In this document: in pieces, positions 1 through 8,388 of the stretch
Numbering within the stretch: the first letter of the stretch is position 1
Layout of the letters: the number at the start of each line of letters is the position of its first letter
NCBI RefSeq assembly: GCF_030758315.1
Contig: NZ_CP132336.1
Coordinates: forward strand, 744,001-808,000
Source of the DNA: Pararhizobium sp. IMCC3301
GTDB lineage: Bacteria; Pseudomonadota; Alphaproteobacteria; Rhizobiales; GCA-2746425
Direction: 5' to 3'
Length of the DNA stretch: 64,000 nt
Made by a program: the position numbers and the translations under genes
The notes under the pieces: model-generated
Database searches by the model: none
The model's input: the letters and a program-made list of their open reading frames with translations, nothing else
Told to the model about the DNA's origin: nothing

Positions 1-114
1 AACGGCGATCGGTTCGGCGCGCGTCAGGCTGGCAAGTGCCGACGCAAAACAGGTCTACGAAACGGGAGGGACAACGGCGCCCCGCAAGGTGCGTCCACAG
101 GCAAGGAGCGTGTC

Positions 115-360
115 ATGGCACACGAGTCAATACTTTCCGAACTTCCGCGGCAGGATGCAAGGCGATGGTCGTCGGCCGTCCAGGACATGGCCGGACGGTA
201 CCATGAATGGGCGCACCGGCGGGAGGTCTACCAGACAACTTTCCACGAATTGACGCACTGTTCAGATCGCGAACTCGCCGACATATCCATCGCTCGATGC
301 GACATTCCGCGAATTGCCGCTGAAGCTGCACGGATGGCGTCCGGGGGACACTCGCGATGA
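115..360 (+). CDS. DUF1127 small protein (first of a pair)
   Basis: An 81-residue protein whose C-terminal half (ELTHCSDRELADISIARCDI) is the DUF1127 (YjiS-like) signature: a short helical, Arg-rich motif of the form L-x-x-x-SDRELADIGI-x-R-x-DI. An AAGGAG ribosome-binding site lies about 7 bases before the ATG. Members of this family are small cytoplasmic proteins; some in alphaproteobacteria bind RNA or affect stress and phosphate responses, but the role of this one is unknown. Its stop overlaps the start of a second DUF1127 gene by 4 bp, so the two are probably translationally coupled. The 114 bases upstream may hold the end of a gene lying outside the window; I cannot tell. Confidence 0.8.
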   Translation: MAHESILSELPRQDARRWSSAVQDMAGRYHEWAHRREVYQTTFHELTHCSDRELADISIARCDIPRIAAEAARMASGGHSR

Positions 361-731
361 CCAAAGCACATATAAATCCGCCCCGAGGCGATGGGTTTCA
401 CCTCTTCGACGCTGCCCTCGTCGGACTGCGCGCAGTTGGCAGGACATGTCAGACGGTTCTGCAAGTAATGCAGAGCGCGAGAATGATGCAGGTCTTGAGT
501 GGGTTTGGAGACAAACAACTCGCCGAGATCGGTATCGAACGCAGCGACATCCCAAACTATGCACAGCGATTGATGTCGAGCGGACAGGCAGGCGAGTGTG
601 ACACCTCTCCAGGGACCGGGGACATCAGCCGGACCATAATCCTGATTGCGCCAGATGCAGCCATTGGGTCTGCCCAAACAATCCCGCCATCCGCGGGCGA
701 CAAAGGAATGCCGGGGAATGCGTACCGCTGA
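357..731 (+). CDS. DUF1127-containing protein (second of a pair)
   Basis: A 124-residue protein starting in an ATGA overlap with the preceding gene. Residues about 48-75 (LSGFGDKQLAEIGIERSDIP) match the DUF1127 motif, so this is a diverged tandem copy with an extended N-terminus and a low-complexity C-terminal tail of about 45 residues. The tail overlaps the start of the downstream acetyltransferase by 14 bp. The motif is clear. Whether the full tail is real is less sure, since only the first 80 residues look constrained. The function is unknown. Confidence 0.65.
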   Translation: MTKAHINPPRGDGFHLFDAALVGLRAVGRTCQTVLQVMQSARMMQVLSGFGDKQLAEIGIERSDIPNYAQRLMSSGQAGECDTSPGTGDISRTIILIAPDAAIGSAQTIPPSAGDKGMPGNAYR

Positions 732-1272
732 CAGTCTCCCGGATTACCGCCCTTTCAGACGATCCGGAAAGGGTGTGATCTTCACTCACACCGATGGAAC
801 CTCGGTCTTTGTTCGTGGACTGGGGCCTGCTGACATCCGTGCCTATGGCGCTCATCTGTTACGTTTGTCATCGGAAGACCGGCGTGCGCGATTTAACGCA
901 ACCCTGACAGATTCAGGGATACAAAGACACGTCGACAGGTTGGGATGGAGCGAAACGCTGCTTTTCGGCGTCTATGTGGACGGAGTATTACGCGGAGCCG
1001 CGGAGTTTATTGAGATCCGGAAAAGTCGCGATTGCGAGATCGCACTGTCCGTCGAAACGGCCTACCAGCACCATGCCATTGGCAGAATATTGATGGCGAC
1101 GCTTCTGGTGTGCGGCTCGTTACTTGGACTTGAGAGGATGAAGTTGTATTTCCGTAACGACAATGTTCAGATGCGCAACCTGGCGCGTGAGTTTGGTGCC
1201 AGGATGACGCCTTCTCCAGATTTCGTCGAAGCGGAAATCACCACCTCCCGAACCGAGATTGTCACAGCATGA
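718..1272 (+). CDS. GNAT family N-acetyltransferase
   Basis: A 184-residue GCN5-related acetyltransferase. I chose the ATG at 718 because AAAGGA sits 10 bases before it. The fold is supported by the central strand CEIALSVETAYQHHAIGRIL, where the acetyl-CoA loop normally reads x-GIGR-x-L (here AIGR), and by the C-terminal RNDNVQMRNLAREFGA helix typical of motif B. The N-terminus carries a short segment seen in acetyltransferases of the 'acetate-CoA ligase tail' type (FVRGLGPADIRAYGAHL). The substrate cannot be inferred. It follows two DUF1127 genes in the same direction and may share their transcript. Confidence 0.75.
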   Translation: MRTADSLPDYRPFRRSGKGVIFTHTDGTSVFVRGLGPADIRAYGAHLLRLSSEDRRARFNATLTDSGIQRHVDRLGWSETLLFGVYVDGVLRGAAEFIEIRKSRDCEIALSVETAYQHHAIGRILMATLLVCGSLLGLERMKLYFRNDNVQMRNLAREFGARMTPSPDFVEAEITTSRTEIVTA

Positions 1273-1654
1273 CCGGTTCGCTTCTGCAGAAGGTCGCCGC
1301 ACCCGGCCCCTTCTGAGCAGATTTGTCTGACAGGTCCCATCCCGCTATCCGACTTAATATCCAGGTGCCTGGCAATATCCCGATCTCTTCTGGTGCACGC
1401 GCACCGAAATAAGCGCGACGGATTCAGGTCTCTTTCGTTCCCCCTTTTTTACGTCTTTGGAACAAGGTTACGTAAAGCCCAGATCCGTCGACTTCACAAT
1501 GTGTTACCGGCCTGCCTCGCGAACTGATGCAGGGGAAAAGCGAACGTCCCCGGACACTGTTTCGGCAGCTATTTTAGTGCGGCAATTTCAGCGCCGCTCA
1601 GCCCTGCTCAAGGCCGATATGTCGGCTCACTGCCACAGGGAGATCATCAAATAA
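1273..1654. other. Gene-less stretch before the IclR locus
   Basis: About 380 bases with no convincing gene. A 65-codon open frame at 1457-1654 has no family resemblance and no ribosome-binding site. A T-rich run at 1440-1455 is not preceded by a stable hairpin, so I do not call a terminator. Confidence 0.5.
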
Positions 1655-1699
1655 TTGACAATAAATTCCAATTGTGATAAACAATATTCCATATATGGA
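1655..1699 (+). promoter_or_regulatory. Promoter and palindromic operator for the IclR gene
   Basis: An exact -35 hexamer TTGACA (1655-1660) is followed after 17 bases by TAAACA (1678-1683), a weak -10. Immediately downstream lies the perfect 12-bp palindrome TCCATATATGGA (1688-1699), which overlaps the GGAGGA ribosome-binding site (1697-1702). A regulator bound here would block its own transcript or translation. Autoregulation by the IclR protein is inference. Confidence 0.4.
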
Positions 1700-1711
1700 G
1701 GATTGAAGAAA

Positions 1712-2533
1712 TTGACGTCCGTCCCGACTGAGAGAACTTTGCAGGTACTCGAATACCTGATGGCGGCTGGATCGCGCCCGGTCAAGCAAGTCGAGATTGC
1801 GCGCGATTGCGGGATCGCGCCGGCCACTTTGAACCGCATCGTTCAAGCACTGTCGGAGCGCGGTTATGTGTTCCGCACCAGCGAGAAATACTGTGTCCCC
1901 AATTTTCGGCTGGAGCGGACGGTTCCCATGTCCGAGCAGTATCGTGAGTTTCTCGAGCGGGAAATCACTTCTCTGGCCCACGACCTCGGCGTGTCTGCCG
2001 AAGGCGTAGTGGTTGCCGGGAACGAATTGCTTTGGCTGTCCTGTAAACCTCACCCGAATCCGGATGTCCAGATCCGCGCGAAGGTAGGATTTCGCCGGGG
2101 TCTTTACGAACTTGATGCGCTTTCGCAGCTTTATCTCGCTCAGGTTCCGGAAAACGAACTGGTCGATCGCTTTTTCCTCGAAGGGTTCTATACAACCGAG
2201 TTCGATGGCGTTCGCCGCATGCGGATGTTGAGCGAGGCGGACGCGCGCGCGTTGATCAAGAGCGCCGCTGGCATCGAGGTCGCGGCTGATGACGCGCCCA
2301 ATCACCAGGGTATCCGACGCTTTGCCACAGCAGTCACGCGCCCGGATGGCGAATTCCTGCACTTGATCTCAATCGCCGACAAGGTCTGCCCCGACGGTGA
2401 CCAAGCGAGGTTGGCCGAACGGTATCGCGAGCGCCTTTCAGAGACGAGAGAGCGGCTTTGCGCCAGGATTTCCGCAGAATTTGACCCGCAGGCGCAAAAA
2501 TACGTCAGTCTGGCTCAATCCTCAGCAATGTAG
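1712..2533 (+). CDS. IclR family transcriptional regulator
   Basis: A 273-residue DNA-binding regulator. The N-terminus (residues about 5-65) is the winged helix-turn-helix, with EIARDCGIAPATLNRIVQAL as the recognition region. The remainder is the IclR effector-binding domain. An open frame extends upstream to TTG 1655, but TTG 1712 is preferred because GGAGGA (1697-1702) lies 9 bases before it and the protein then begins directly at the helix-turn-helix. It sits 56 bp upstream of, and co-directional with, the binding protein of a sulfatase-associated ABC transporter, so it probably senses a substrate or product of that system. The ligand is unknown. Confidence 0.88.
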   Translation: MTSVPTERTLQVLEYLMAAGSRPVKQVEIARDCGIAPATLNRIVQALSERGYVFRTSEKYCVPNFRLERTVPMSEQYREFLEREITSLAHDLGVSAEGVVVAGNELLWLSCKPHPNPDVQIRAKVGFRRGLYELDALSQLYLAQVPENELVDRFFLEGFYTTEFDGVRRMRMLSEADARALIKSAAGIEVAADDAPNHQGIRRFATAVTRPDGEFLHLISIADKVCPDGDQARLAERYRERLSETRERLCARISAEFDPQAQKYVSLAQSSAM

Positions 2534-2589
2534 GACCGGCACTGACAACGGATCACAGAGAACCAAAACAACCCAGGGAGGAGACTACA

Positions 2590-3873
2590 ATGAAACTGAC
2601 AAGAAGAAGCACACTACAGGGGCTGGCCGCAACCGCGGCGGCGCTGGCTGCACCGACGCAATTGCGCGCCCAAACCACCGAAATCAATGTCATGTTGTTC
2701 GGGCATCCTTACACCAACGGCCTGAAGAATATTGCAGGCGATTTCGAGGCTGAAACCGGCATCCGCGCAAATGTCGACGTCGTCGGTCAGGATGTCTTCG
2801 AAAGCCGGATCAATCTTTCGTTTACCGGAGGAAGCAGCGACATCGATGTTGTCCACACACCTGCGATCCAGATGCAGAAATGGATTGCCGCCGGCTGGCT
2901 GGCACCGATGACGGATTACCTGCCCGAAATGGCCGGAAAGGATGATATCCTTGCCGGTCCGCTGGATACATACCTGTTCAAGGGCGATTACTGGGGCATG
3001 CCGTTCAGCGCCGGCACGGGCATGTTGACCTATCGCAAGGATCTGCTGGAGGCGGCCGGAAAATCCGTGCCCGATACCTGGGAGCAAATGCTCGATGTCG
3101 CGGCGGCTGTTCATTCCGACGACGTGGCCGCCATCGCTCTGCGTGCGGCGCCCGGCCAGGGCTTCAACATGTTCATTTTCCCGATGATCATGCGGGCCTA
3201 TGGCGGCAAGTTCTTTGCGGACTATACCAATCAGGACCTGACCCCTGCGATCAATTCGCCCGAGACGCTGGAAGCTCTGAAAATCTATATCAAGCTTCTC
3301 AACGACTACGGGCCGGAGGGTGCCGGAACATTCAACTTTCCGGAAATCATCGCGGGCATGCAAAACGGCAAGATTGCCATGACCGTAGAGGGTACCGGCG
3401 TCGTCAGTCAGCTCATTGATCCGGCGAAAAGCAAATTCGCCGAGAATATGGGCATTGCTCTGCCGCCCGGGGGGCCTGCAGGCCGCTCACCCGCGATAGC
3501 GGTGCACGGGCTGGGCATACCCTCAAGTTCGAGCAACGCCGACGCAGCAGCCCGGTTCATCAGCTGGGCGACCAGCACCGAGACCGTGCGCAAGATCACT
3601 CTGAACGAACCGTTTGTGGATTTCGTCAACGGCTCGCTGGCCGACGATGCCGATGTTGCAGGGAAATACGGAGCATTTCAGCCCGACCTGCTGAAAGTTC
3701 GCGTCGAGGCGCTGAACCTGGCCATCGGGCATTACCGTCCGCTTTTGCCGAACTGGGTCGAAATTGGATCGGCGGTGGGCGAAAACATCAATGGCGCGCT
3801 CAACGGGCTGATGTCGCCTGAGGAGGCACTGCAGATGGCGCAGGACGAGATGAACACCATCATGGGGCTTTAA
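2590..3873 (+). CDS. ABC transporter sugar-binding protein (Tat-exported)
   Basis: A 427-residue family 1 extracellular solute-binding protein. The N-terminus TRRSTLQGLA followed by an Ala-rich hydrophobic stretch and LRAQ is a twin-arginine signal peptide, with cleavage near residue 28, so the protein is exported folded. The body has the two-lobe carbohydrate-binding pattern (VHTPAIQMQKWIAAGWLAPM; YWGMPFSAGTGMLTYRKD). The ribosome-binding site AGGGAGGAGA is strong. It is the first structural gene of the transporter-sulfatase operon and delivers ligand to the two permeases that follow. Given the three downstream sulfatase-fold proteins, a sulfated sugar or its desulfated product is the likely ligand; that is inference. 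Confidence 0.9.
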   Translation: MKLTRRSTLQGLAATAAALAAPTQLRAQTTEINVMLFGHPYTNGLKNIAGDFEAETGIRANVDVVGQDVFESRINLSFTGGSSDIDVVHTPAIQMQKWIAAGWLAPMTDYLPEMAGKDDILAGPLDTYLFKGDYWGMPFSAGTGMLTYRKDLLEAAGKSVPDTWEQMLDVAAAVHSDDVAAIALRAAPGQGFNMFIFPMIMRAYGGKFFADYTNQDLTPAINSPETLEALKIYIKLLNDYGPEGAGTFNFPEIIAGMQNGKIAMTVEGTGVVSQLIDPAKSKFAENMGIALPPGGPAGRSPAIAVHGLGIPSSSSNADAAARFISWATSTETVRKITLNEPFVDFVNGSLADDADVAGKYGAFQPDLLKVRVEALNLAIGHYRPLLPNWVEIGSAVGENINGALNGLMSPEEALQMAQDEMNTIMGL

Positions 3874-3946
3874 GCCCGGTTTCATTTGTCTCTATGGGGG
3901 GCGGCACTAGCGGCCGCCCCTGATCCCACAACCGGGAAATGGCGTC

Positions 3947-4834
3947 ATGGCAAATTTACACAAAGCAACAGCCGATTTGGAGAATGGCTATGTGCGAATG
4001 CTGCTGCCCGCACTTTTAGCGGTCGCGGCATTCGCCATTGTTCCTCTGGTCGGCATGTTCGGCCTGTCCCTGACAGATTACAATCTGATCAACGGCTGGA
4101 GCGGCAACTTCGGGATCGACAACTTCCTGCGCCTTTGGGACGACCGGCGCTTTGTGAATTCCGTCTATGTCCTCGCCGCGCTCAGTGGCTTCGGTGTTGC
4201 TTTCCAGGTCTTGCTTGGAACTGCCATTGCCGTCGGCCTGCAAAAGATCGTATCGAACTGGAAACTGGCACGAGGGTTGTTCCTCATCCCCTACGCAGTT
4301 CCGCACATCGCCGTCGCGCTGGTCTGGCTGTCCCTGTTCACGCCGACGCTATCCCCGATCAACGCCTTTTTCGACATCTTCGGGATGACCGTTCCGGCAA
4401 TGCTGACAACCCAAAACGGGGCAATCGCCGCCATAGTCATTGCCGACACATGGGCAACCTACCCCTTTGTCATGTTGCTGATCCTGGCGGCATTGAACGG
4501 AATTTCGGACGATCTGGACGAGGCAGCAGCGCTGGACGGTGCCTCGCGCATCCAGACCTTCTTTTATATCACCCTGCCGTTGCTGATGCCTGCGCTGTTG
4601 ATGGTCACATTGTTCCGCTTCATTGATTCGCTCAAACACTTTCCGCTGATTTTCGTGATGACCAAAGGCGGGCCGGGCCGGTCGACCCAGGTGACGAACT
4701 TCTATGCCTATGTGCAGACATTCCAGAATTCCAACGTGGCTTATGGAGCCACGATTGCAGTATTCCTGTTCGTATTTGCCGCCATCGTCAGCTTCTACGT
4801 GGCCCGCATGAACACAAGGCTAACCGATGCGTGA
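3947..4834 (+). CDS. ABC transporter permease (MalF/UgpA type)
   Basis: A 295-residue inner-membrane permease with about six hydrophobic segments. The cytoplasmic EAA loop, which docks to the ATPase, is visible near residue 191 (DEAAALDGASRIQTFFYITL). It resembles sugar ABC permeases of the MalF/UgpA group. It lies 73 bp after the binding protein and overlaps the next permease by 8 bp, so the two are translationally coupled. No intact ATPase is found in this operon. Confidence 0.9.
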   Translation: MANLHKATADLENGYVRMLLPALLAVAAFAIVPLVGMFGLSLTDYNLINGWSGNFGIDNFLRLWDDRRFVNSVYVLAALSGFGVAFQVLLGTAIAVGLQKIVSNWKLARGLFLIPYAVPHIAVALVWLSLFTPTLSPINAFFDIFGMTVPAMLTTQNGAIAAIVIADTWATYPFVMLLILAALNGISDDLDEAAALDGASRIQTFFYITLPLLMPALLMVTLFRFIDSLKHFPLIFVMTKGGPGRSTQVTNFYAYVQTFQNSNVAYGATIAVFLFVFAAIVSFYVARMNTRLTDA

Positions 4835-5657
4835 TCCCAGCGTTGCATTTCGCCTCAAGAAGTCGTTTGGCATCCTGATGATGCTGACCTTTCTGGCGTT
4901 CGCCCTTGTTCCGGTACTTTGGGTGCTGATCCTTTCGCTACGGCCGGCCACTGCCCTGTTCGAGCCGATCTGGGACTCGCCGACGGAGCTTACGTTCTCC
5001 AACTTCGGGTCGATCTTCCGCTCGGACTTCCCGCGGGCCTTTCTGAACAGTCTCATCGCCGCGGGCGCTTCGACCGCCCTTTCGATGCTGGTCGGAATTC
5101 CTGCCGGATTTTCATTGGCCAAGAGCCGCATGCAGGGAAAGTTCGGTGCCTCCTGGATGCTTCTGCTACTGAGGATGGCACCGCCGGTCGGCTTCGTCAT
5201 CCCCATGTTCCTGGTCTATGTAAACACGGGCCTGATCGACACCTATACCGGTCTGACCATCGCTTACATGACGCTGACGATGCCACTGGTGGTCTGGTCA
5301 ATGTGGACGACCTTTTCCCAGATCCCGGACGAATTGATCGAAAGCGCGCTGATGGATGGGGCATCGCTTGGCAAGGCGCTGTTTTTCGTGGCCCTGCCCG
5401 CGGCCCGGCCCGGCGCGGTAGCGGCTGCAATTCTGAGCTTTCTGATTGCCTGGAATGACTTCTTCTACGCACTTGTCATTACCCGGCGCGATACGGTGAC
5501 GGCACCTGTGTCGATCATGAATTTCATTTCATTCGACAGCGTCGACTGGGGTTCCATCGCCGTAGCGTCAATCTGCGTCACATTGCCGACGATCCCCGTG
5601 ATGATTGTAGCCAACCGTTACATCGTGCACTCTCTGAGTGGTGCCGTTAAAGGATAG
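4827..5657 (+). CDS. ABC transporter permease (MalG/UgpE type)
   Basis: A 276-residue second permease of the same carbohydrate transporter. It has six hydrophobic segments and an EAA-type loop near residue 170 (IESALMDGASLGKALFFV). It overlaps the upstream permease by 8 bp and ends 7 bp before the first sulfatase, so transporter and sulfatases are one transcription unit. The length and C-terminus (NRYIVHSLSGAVKG) are those of a complete MalG-like protein. Confidence 0.9.
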   Translation: MRDPSVAFRLKKSFGILMMLTFLAFALVPVLWVLILSLRPATALFEPIWDSPTELTFSNFGSIFRSDFPRAFLNSLIAAGASTALSMLVGIPAGFSLAKSRMQGKFGASWMLLLLRMAPPVGFVIPMFLVYVNTGLIDTYTGLTIAYMTLTMPLVVWSMWTTFSQIPDELIESALMDGASLGKALFFVALPAARPGAVAAAILSFLIAWNDFFYALVITRRDTVTAPVSIMNFISFDSVDWGSIAVASICVTLPTIPVMIVANRYIVHSLSGAVKG

Positions 5658-5664
5658 TCCGAAC

Positions 5665-7110
5665 ATGAGTGATCGCCCGAACATCGTCTTCATTCTGACC
5701 GATCAACAGCGCTACGATTCAATCCGCGCTCTTGGCTTTCCGCATGTCGATACGCCCAATCTGGACCGGTTGGTCAATGAAGGCACGAGTTTTGATCGTA
5801 CATATGTCACCGCACCATCATGCAGCCCATCGCGCGCATCCCTGTTCTCGGGAACGTATCCGCACACCAATGGCGTCTTTCGCAACGACGAGGCCTGGAA
5901 TTACTGTTGGGTGCAGTCCCTGAACTCGACCGGTTATCACTGCGTCAATGTCGGCAAAATGCATACCTGGCCGGTTGAGGGCGCTTTCGGGTTTCACGAA
6001 CGCCATGTCACCGAAAACAAGGATCGGGCGCATCCCAACCTGCCATTCTATCTGGACAACTGGGACAAGGCGATCTGGTCGCAAGGCTATGAAAAACCCA
6101 GCCGGCAAACCTACAGACATCTCCCGGATTACTCAGAACGCCTTGGATCCTTTATCTGGGAGTTGCCCAAGAACCTGCACCCTGATGTTTTTGTACCGCA
6201 GACGGCCTGCATGTGGTTGGACCGCTATACAGGCGAAGAGCCGTTCTTCCTGCAAGTCGGAATACCCGGTCCTCATCCCCCGTATGACCCGTTGCAATCC
6301 TATCTTGATCGCTACGAAGACCGGGAACTGCCGATGCCGATCCGCGACTACGATCTGGACAGCCAGCCAAAGCCGATCAGGGAACTCCGCCGCAACCACC
6401 TTGACAATGACCATGATGCGGTGGTCCATCTTGAAAATCCGACAGACGAGCAGATGCGGCGCCAGAGGGCGCATTATTATGCAAACGTCACTATGATCGA
6501 TGAGCAGGTCGGACAGATTGTCGAAGCGCTGGAGCGGCGCGGCGTTCTGGAAAACACGATTATCATCTTTTCATCGGACCACGGCGATTGTCTGAACGAT
6601 CACGGCCATTCCCAGAAGTGGAACATGTATGAGCAATCGGTGCATGTGCCTGCCATTCTCTGGGGTCCAGGCATTCCGGCCGGGCGCAGAATCAGCGATC
6701 TTGTGTCGCTGATGGATCTCGGACCGACAATCCTCGAGTTAGGCGGTGTCGAACCTCCCAGCTGGATGGAAGCGCAATCCTTGTGCCCCTATTTCCGGGA
6801 CACGCCGCCACCACGGCGTGACTGTGTATTTGCAGAGCATGCGAGCGACGCCATCCTGACCGGCACCGCCTTTATTTCCATGGTCCTCGTCGGAGATTGG
6901 AAGTTGGTCCATTTTATCGACAGCGACGAAGGACAGCTCTTCGATCTTTCGAGCGACCCCGGTGAGCGGCGCAATCGATGGGACGACCCTGAATGCGTGG
7001 ACAAGAAAAACCAACTTGTGGGACGATTACTGACCTGGCGGATTGAAAGCGATATCAAGACGCAAACCTTTCGCAACGCGCTTTCAGGCACCGAAAGCAG
7101 GCGCGCCTGA
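5665..7110 (+). CDS. Sulfatase, Cys-type formylglycine (S1 family)
   Basis: A 481-residue arylsulfatase-family hydrolase. The start at 5665 is preferred over 5638 because AAAGGA precedes it by 11 bases and the protein then begins MSDRPN, the same as its paralogue downstream. The metal-binding start LTDQQR (Asp13-Gln14), the catalytic motif CSPSR (Cys53, to be converted to formylglycine) and the later metal pair SSDHGD are all present, so it should be active. There is no signal peptide, so it probably acts in the cytoplasm on imported sulfate esters. Oxidation of the Cys needs a formylglycine-generating enzyme, which is not in this window. The substrate is unknown. Confidence 0.92.
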   Translation: MSDRPNIVFILTDQQRYDSIRALGFPHVDTPNLDRLVNEGTSFDRTYVTAPSCSPSRASLFSGTYPHTNGVFRNDEAWNYCWVQSLNSTGYHCVNVGKMHTWPVEGAFGFHERHVTENKDRAHPNLPFYLDNWDKAIWSQGYEKPSRQTYRHLPDYSERLGSFIWELPKNLHPDVFVPQTACMWLDRYTGEEPFFLQVGIPGPHPPYDPLQSYLDRYEDRELPMPIRDYDLDSQPKPIRELRRNHLDNDHDAVVHLENPTDEQMRRQRAHYYANVTMIDEQVGQIVEALERRGVLENTIIIFSSDHGDCLNDHGHSQKWNMYEQSVHVPAILWGPGIPAGRRISDLVSLMDLGPTILELGGVEPPSWMEAQSLCPYFRDTPPPRRDCVFAEHASDAILTGTAFISMVLVGDWKLVHFIDSDEGQLFDLSSDPGERRNRWDDPECVDKKNQLVGRLLTWRIESDIKTQTFRNALSGTESRRA

Positions 7111-7158
7111 TCGGCCAGGAACTGAACCGCTTCCGACAGATGATTTCAAGGGGCCGAG

Positions 7159-8379
7159 ATGCCGACGATTAACCGTCCGAACCTGTTGCTGATCGTCTGT
7201 CGCGGACTGAACGCGCAGGACCTGACAGAGTTCGGGGCGGTAACCCCTGCGCTGTCGGCCCTTGCTGCAACGGGCCGCAGCTTCGACTGCGATTTACCCG
7301 ATCCGCGCTCTGGCCCGGTCCGTGCGACGCTGATGACGGGGCGCTGGCCCCAATCCCACGGACTTTGGGCGGATGGGGCAGTCTTGCCGTTGCGCGAAGA
7401 ACTGGTTTCCCAGGTTCTGGCCAATGCGGGATATGATTGCGGTCTGGTCGGTTCAAGCCATCTTGCCCCGGTCGCCGGGTGGCGTACCGAAGCACGACGC
7501 GATGCGGACGGCTTCCGGGTCTGGAACTGGGCGCACGGTCCGGCGCATCGTGCCCGGCAGAACGCCTATATCGCGTCGTTGAAATCCCGTGACCCCGATA
7601 CCCATGACCGCCTTTTCCCGACCCAGGGCAACCCTGATGAGCAACAACCCGATCCGTCTCTGGTCGCCGCATTGGCGGCCCTTCCCGAAGGTTCTGGCTT
7701 CAACAATTGGGTTTCGGACAGTTCAATCGACTTCATCGATACGCAGCGCCCGGCGGGTCAGCCCTGGTTGCTGGTCGCTGGATTTCAAATCGTTGGAAAT
7801 CGCAACGCGGACGCTCTGGCAAAGCTGGACACAGGCGTAGGGCACCTAGTGTCCGCGCTCGAAGATCGCCAATTGAGCGGCGACACGTTGATCGTTCTGA
7901 CCGCGGATACTGCGAGCGCTGGCGGCCGAACCTCTTCCGATCTTCAGGTGCCCCTCATCCTGAATTGGCCGGGTCGTTTGCCCGATGGCCCCGCGACCAA
8001 TGCCAGCCCGGTTGATATCGCCCCTAGCTTTTGCGCCGCGGCCGGTCTTCCACCGCGCCCCCGCCATCAAGGGCGCTCGCTTCTGGACGATCACGTTGCG
8101 AGCGGCCACGAAAGCATCACGACCTTCCGCGAAGGTACCCGTGCGCGCCTGACACGCGGAACAACGGCAATCACCCTGGGCAAATACCGGCTGGTCCTCG
8201 GCCATGGCGATGCGGCCGGCGAAACCGCCCTGTACGATCTGGAACAGGACCCGGACGAGCGCGATAACATTGCAGCCGACCCGGCGCATTGCGACCTGAT
8301 CGAGGCCATGACCGACCGCCTGCTTGCCGCGCTTTGTGCCCGCGAAGATCGCAGTCAGCCGCGTCTTGGCGGCTTTTGA
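7159..8379 (+). CDS. Sulfatase-fold protein lacking catalytic residues (pseudo-sulfatase)
   Basis: A 406-residue protein clearly homologous to the next gene: WRTEARRDADGFRVWNWAHG against WQTEPRRDDGYRVWEWSHG, and SSIDFIDTQRPAGQPWLLVA against RSIDFITTPRKADEPFCLVA. Yet the active site is gone. The TDQQ metal motif is replaced by CRGL. The C-x-P-S-R motif reads SGPVR (Ser51, with Val in place of the conserved Ser). The internal DPHHPFG is replaced, and SDHGEILGDH has become ADTASAGGRT. The reading frame is intact and AAGGGG lies 6 bases before the ATG, so it appears to be made. It may be a regulatory or structural partner of the active sulfatases, or a recently inactivated copy. Confidence 0.85.
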   Translation: MPTINRPNLLLIVCRGLNAQDLTEFGAVTPALSALAATGRSFDCDLPDPRSGPVRATLMTGRWPQSHGLWADGAVLPLREELVSQVLANAGYDCGLVGSSHLAPVAGWRTEARRDADGFRVWNWAHGPAHRARQNAYIASLKSRDPDTHDRLFPTQGNPDEQQPDPSLVAALAALPEGSGFNNWVSDSSIDFIDTQRPAGQPWLLVAGFQIVGNRNADALAKLDTGVGHLVSALEDRQLSGDTLIVLTADTASAGGRTSSDLQVPLILNWPGRLPDGPATNASPVDIAPSFCAAAGLPPRPRHQGRSLLDDHVASGHESITTFREGTRARLTRGTTAITLGKYRLVLGHGDAAGETALYDLEQDPDERDNIAADPAHCDLIEAMTDRLLAALCAREDRSQPRLGGF

Positions 8380-8388
8380 GGTAATCTG

